A stretch of DNA of 10,179 nt from assembly GCA_016218005.1 (NCBI GenBank), contig JACRFF010000185.1, positions 1 through 10,179 on the forward strand, written 5' to 3'. Positions 7,862-10,179 of this stretch are shown one piece after another; the first letter of the stretch is position 1, and each line of letters begins with the position of its first letter. A program made the position numbers and the translations under genes. The notes under the pieces are model-generated. The model searched no databases, was not told the DNA's origin, and saw only the letters and a list, made by a program, of their open reading frames with translations. Origin of the DNA: Ignavibacteriales bacterium (lineage in GTDB: Bacteria; Bacteroidota; Ignavibacteria; UBA10030).

Positions 7862-8692
7862 TTAGTAATCTTGTCGTTGGAAGTAATAACAGCCGGCCGC
7901 ATAGAGAAGCGTGGCCGAGAGTCCGGAATAGACGAACGGGAGAATGGAAAATTCCGCCGGACCGGTTCCGAAGGGAGATCTCCCAATGAGCAACGAAGTA
8001 TGACTGAGCATCGAGTCGAACTGAGGAAGCAAATAATACAGAACATCCAGAGTGCGATGGTAGATGGCGTTGTCCCAAAGCCGATATAATCCGTGCGCTC
8101 GCGTTTCTAATCCGGAAGAAACAAGCGTATACAGGAATGCAAGCATCACTGCGATGAGTCCATTGCGTGAGATAAGTGCAACAAGTCCAATAACGGAATA
8201 AAAGCATGCGAAAGCAAAAGAAATGGCAATGATGGCCAAGAGCAAACCCGATTGCCAAACACCCAGCTTAAGGCCAACAACCAACCATACCCCAACAATA
8301 AAGTAAGCGATGTTGACGGCTACACCGGTAACGGCGCCAAGCGATCGGCTCAAATAAATTGTTGTTCGAGATTGAGGTTTGCTTAGAAAAAGCTCTGCGG
8401 TTCCCTTTTCCAAAAGAGAAGGTATAAGTCCGGCAGATGCTATGATGCCGAACAAAATGAGCCAGAAGGTTGCTTGCTTCTGCAACATCACAAGCAACAT
8501 CTCGACAACGTTTACGCTTGCCATTTTCTGAAAGAAGGGCATCCCGAACAACGTCAGTTGATTTGGATTGCTGTCATCGAGGCGAATCCCCAGCAAGAGC
8601 AGGAGAAGAATGATTGTCGAAACAGCAAGATAGAACAAAAGCGTTCCTTGCCGAAGTGATTCGAGAAGAGTAAACCGAAGCATGCCAATCAC
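7862..8692 (-). CDS. ABC-2-type transporter permease
   Basis: This 276-residue integral membrane protein has about six membrane segments: roughly 17-36, 74-93, 117-141, 147-174, 177-194 and 249-270. Between the second and third lies a cytoplasmic stretch with EKGTAELFLSKPQSRTTIYL (95-114), matching the conserved ERGT-LSKP-R coupling region of ABC-2 permeases. The C-terminus FQRQDY is also typical. It should form a homodimeric or half-transporter complex with the ATPase encoded just upstream. The start GTG (8692) overlaps the ATPase stop as GTGA, and AAGGA lies 6-7 bases upstream, the best ribosome-binding site in the window. An ATG three codons later (8683) is the alternative. The substrate cannot be told from sequence. 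The position directly before bshA makes a role in redox or thiol physiology conceivable but unproven. Confidence 0.9.
   Translation of the reverse strand: MIGMLRFTLLESLRQGTLLFYLAVSTIILLLLLLGIRLDDSNPNQLTLFGMPFFQKMASVNVVEMLLVMLQKQATFWLILFGIIASAGLIPSLLEKGTAELFLSKPQSRTTIYLSRSLGAVTGVAVNIAYFIVGVWLVVGLKLGVWQSGLLLAIIAISFAFACFYSVIGLVALISRNGLIAVMLAFLYTLVSSGLETRAHGLYRLWDNAIYHRTLDVLYYLLPQFDSMLSHTSLLIGRSPFGTGPAEFSILPFVYSGLSATLLYAAGCYYFQRQDY
8689..8692 (-). other. GTGA stop/start overlap between ATPase and permease genes
   Basis: The ATPase stop TGA (8691-8689) shares two bases with the permease start GTG (8692-8690), a 4-base overlap typical of translationally coupled subunits. An AAGGA a few bases upstream, inside the ATPase gene, can serve as the permease ribosome-binding site. 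Confidence 0.75.
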
Positions 8693-9627
8693 GTCATATC
8701 CTTCGGAATCGTGAGCAGTTGGATAAAACTATCCTCGAGTGAGGCTTTCTTCTGGTTGATCGAGTGGAATTCGTAGCCTGCACTCCGGAGGAGATCTATG
8801 ACCCTCGTGAGTTTATATGGTTCGGACAACCGTGCGGTCATGGAATTATTTATAGCTGACACATTTGATACAATCAAACGAATTTTAGCGATGTCTTCTT
8901 CGAGGATAGATCGGTTGAGGAGAAATTCGTATTCTGCATTGGACTGAGTCAACTCGTCAATCTTTCCTGCTTTGATAAGTTCTCCCTTGTTCAGGATAGC
9001 CACCCTGTCGCAGATATGTTCCACCTCTGAGAGCATGTGCGAATTCAGAAAAATGGTTTTGCCTTCTGCTCGAAGTTCTAGCAAGAGATCGCGGATTTCT
9101 TTGCGGCCAATCGGGTCGACGCCGTCAGTTGGTTCATCGAGAAATAGAACACTTGGATTATGAATGAGGGCTTGTGCGATTCCGAGACGCTGGAGCATTC
9201 CCTTGGAGAAGCGGCGAATCTTGACGTGTTTCCAATCTGCCAATCCAACACGTTGAAGCAACGGGTCGATTCTTGCGGATATTTCCGCATCAGAAAGACC
9301 GGAAAGCCGTCCAAAGAGAACAAGCGTATCCTTGGCAGAAAGAAAAGTTGGATAGCGATGATTCTCCGGAAGATAGCCTGCCGAGATGCGGGCTACAGTA
9401 TTCGAGATCGGCACATCGCCAATGTAGCCGTAACCGGAGGATGGCCGAACTATAGAAAGAAATATTTTGACGAGGGTTGTTTTGCCGGCGCCGTTCGGGC
9501 CAAGAAGACCAAAAATTTCTCCGCGCTGAACAGAAAGAGAGAATGAACGAAGAGCTTCAACCTTCCTCCGGCGTAGTAAACCTATCTGAAATGTCTTGCT
9601 GAGATTTTCAGCGCGTAGCGAGTCCAT
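8689..9627 (-). CDS. ABC transporter ATP-binding protein (CcmA/ABC-2 exporter type)
   Basis: This 312-residue ATPase powers the adjacent permease. The nucleotide-binding domain is complete: Walker A GPNGAGKT (43-50), signature SKGML (141-145) in place of LSGGQ, Walker B VLFLDEP (160-166) with catalytic Glu165, the D-loop region GVDP (169-172) and switch His197 in NSHMLSEVE. The Q-loop position reads GYLPEN, with Glu88 where Gln is usual. This substitution and the SKGM signature are both common in ABC-2-linked ATPases of this type. After about residue 230 a C-terminal extension of some 80 residues follows, as in many drug-, antigen- or gliding-type exporters. ATG 9627 is chosen because MDSLRAENLSKTF is a standard beginning; no Shine-Dalgarno is seen. 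It is the first gene of the minus-strand operon (ATPase, permease, bshA) and is divergent from the Rrf2 regulator, 147 bases away. Confidence 0.94.
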   Translation of the reverse strand: MDSLRAENLSKTFQIGLLRRRKVEALRSFSLSVQRGEIFGLLGPNGAGKTTLVKIFLSIVRPSSGYGYIGDVPISNTVARISAGYLPENHRYPTFLSAKDTLVLFGRLSGLSDAEISARIDPLLQRVGLADWKHVKIRRFSKGMLQRLGIAQALIHNPSVLFLDEPTDGVDPIGRKEIRDLLLELRAEGKTIFLNSHMLSEVEHICDRVAILNKGELIKAGKIDELTQSNAEYEFLLNRSILEEDIAKIRLIVSNVSAINNSMTARLSEPYKLTRVIDLLRSAGYEFHSINQKKASLEDSFIQLLTIPKDMT

Positions 9628-9680
9628 GGACGGTGTGAATGTAAGAAAATAGTGCTAGAACAAAAACACGCGCAAATGCC

Positions 9681-9709
9681 TTGACATATACCAGACCGTG
9701 TGTTATCTT
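9681..9709 (+). promoter_or_regulatory. sigma-70-type promoter for the Rrf2 regulator gene
   Basis: A perfect -35 box TTGACA (9681-9686) is followed, after 17 bases, by TATCTT (9704-9709), with TG at 9701-9702 as an extended -10 element. Transcription would start near 9715-9718, giving a leader of about 60 bases. This is a housekeeping-type promoter of proteobacterial form and not the Bacteroidota TTTG/TAnnTTTG form. Confidence 0.65.
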
Positions 9710-9716
9710 TATACAG

Positions 9717-9737
9717 AAAGAGTCGGTGAGACTCTTT
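9717..9737 (+). promoter_or_regulatory. 8-bp stem-loop with T-rich tail in the Rrf2 leader
   Basis: AAAGAGTC (9717-9724) pairs perfectly with GACTCTTT (9730-9737) around the 5-base loop GGTGA. The right arm runs on into TTTTCTTTT (9735-9743). The hairpin sits almost exactly at the predicted transcription start, so it could be an early attenuator/terminator, a 5'-end stabilising hairpin, or a protein-binding palindrome in DNA. Confidence 0.6.
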
Positions 9738-9743
9738 TCTTTT

Positions 9744-9768
9744 GGACTAATATAGGACTACTGTAGTC
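9744..9768 (+). promoter_or_regulatory. candidate operator with GGACTA direct repeat and palindrome
   Basis: GGACTA occurs at 9744-9749 and 9755-9760, exactly 11 bases apart, which is one helical turn. The second copy is the left arm of a perfect palindrome, GACTAC-T-GTAGTC (9756-9768). This ends 6 bases before the Rrf2 start codon and lies downstream of the promoter, where a repressor could block elongation. Rrf2 proteins commonly control their own gene, so autoregulation is a reasonable inference. Confidence 0.45.
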
Positions 9769-9774
9769 GTATTT

Positions 9775-10179
9775 ATGTTTCAACTCTCCAAAAAAGTTGA
9801 GTATGGTTTGATTGTTCTTCGCCACATGGCTATGAAGCCAAGGGGGCAAGTTTTCACTGCCAAGGAACTTGCGAACGAGTACGAAATACCATACGAGCTG
9901 CTTGCTAAAGTGTTACAAAAATTGGCGAAGTCTGGAATCGTTGTTTCGATGCAAGGCGTGAAAGGTGGATATGCGTTGGGCCAAAAGCCGGAAGCAATCA
10001 TTGTTTCGGATATCATCCGTGTTATCGAAAAAGAGCGACCAATGTTAGCGGGATGTTATGTCGATGGACCCCTGAGTTGTTCCATCTTTGACATTTGTAC
10101 TATTCGAAAGCCGCTGGAGAAGATTCAAAAAAATATCAACAGCTTGTTTGACAAGATGACGATTCAGGAGATCGTATAA
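9775..10179 (+). CDS. Rrf2-family (IscR-like) transcriptional regulator
   Basis: This is a complete 134-residue Rrf2 regulator that acts as a DNA-binding dimer. The N-terminal winged helix begins LSKKVEYGLIVLRHMA (4-19) and includes the recognition region TAKELANEYEIPYELLAKVLQKL (28-50) and the wing motif VKGGYAL (62-68), all characteristic of the family. Three cysteines follow at 94, 102 and 108 (spacing C-X7-C-X5-C), in the region where IscR-type members bind an Fe-S cluster (IscR itself has C-X5-C-X5-C). A cluster, and hence sensing of iron, oxygen, NO or thiols, is likely but not shown. ATG 9775 starts at the family's normal first residue; no Shine-Dalgarno is present. The stop TAA is the last three bases of the window, so any target operon downstream is not visible. 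It is transcribed divergently from the ABC/bshA operon. Subfamily (IscR, NsrR, CymR or other) cannot be decided. Confidence 0.93.
   Translation: MFQLSKKVEYGLIVLRHMAMKPRGQVFTAKELANEYEIPYELLAKVLQKLAKSGIVVSMQGVKGGYALGQKPEAIIVSDIIRVIEKERPMLAGCYVDGPLSCSIFDICTIRKPLEKIQKNINSLFDKMTIQEIV

Noticed and set aside
7858..8046. 63-codon upstream extension of bshA
   Set aside because: It would overlap the permease gene, and BshA proteins begin at the MRIGITCYP segment, which has its own ATG at 7857.

Overview
The window looks like ordinary chromosomal DNA from a member of the Bacteroidota/Chlorobiota/Ignavibacteriota (FCB) group. Three things suggest this. A bacillithiol-synthesis gene (bshA) is present. 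The large secreted beta-rich protein resembles surface proteins I associate with that group. Most genes also lack a clear Shine-Dalgarno sequence. The lineage is an inference; no rRNA gene or marker in the window fixes it. I see no mobile element, CRISPR array, phage gene or clear island boundary.

Left part (1-3750): a perfect inverted repeat lies at the window edge, followed by a complete tRNA-Leu(CAA) gene. Next comes a very large gene for a secreted, probably outer-membrane beta-barrel protein of unknown function. This gene is split by one in-frame TAA at 1564-1566. The frame stays open for about 720 more codons, so the two open halves (190-1566 and 1579-3750) are most simply one damaged or mis-sequenced gene of about 1186 codons.

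Middle part (3905-6735): two DNA-maintenance genes on the plus strand, an Ogt-type O6-alkylguanine-DNA alkyltransferase and a UvrD/PcrA-type 3'-5' helicase.

Right part: a compact minus-strand operon running from 9627 down to 6727. It encodes an ABC-transporter ATPase, its ABC-2-type membrane permease (4-base overlap) and BshA, the first enzyme of bacillithiol synthesis (4-base gap). The end of bshA overlaps the end of uvrD tail to tail by 9 bases. Divergent from this operon is an Rrf2-family (IscR-like) regulator with three cysteines. Its upstream region holds a good sigma-70-type promoter, a terminator-like hairpin near the expected transcription start, and GGACTA/TAGTC repeats that could be its own operator.

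Together, bshA and a possibly Fe-S or redox-sensing regulator suggest a thiol/redox theme on the right side, but the link is positional only. I did not find a clearly new multi-gene system. The best leads are the interrupted surface protein, the regulatory architecture in front of the Rrf2 gene, and the coupling of bshA to an ABC transporter.
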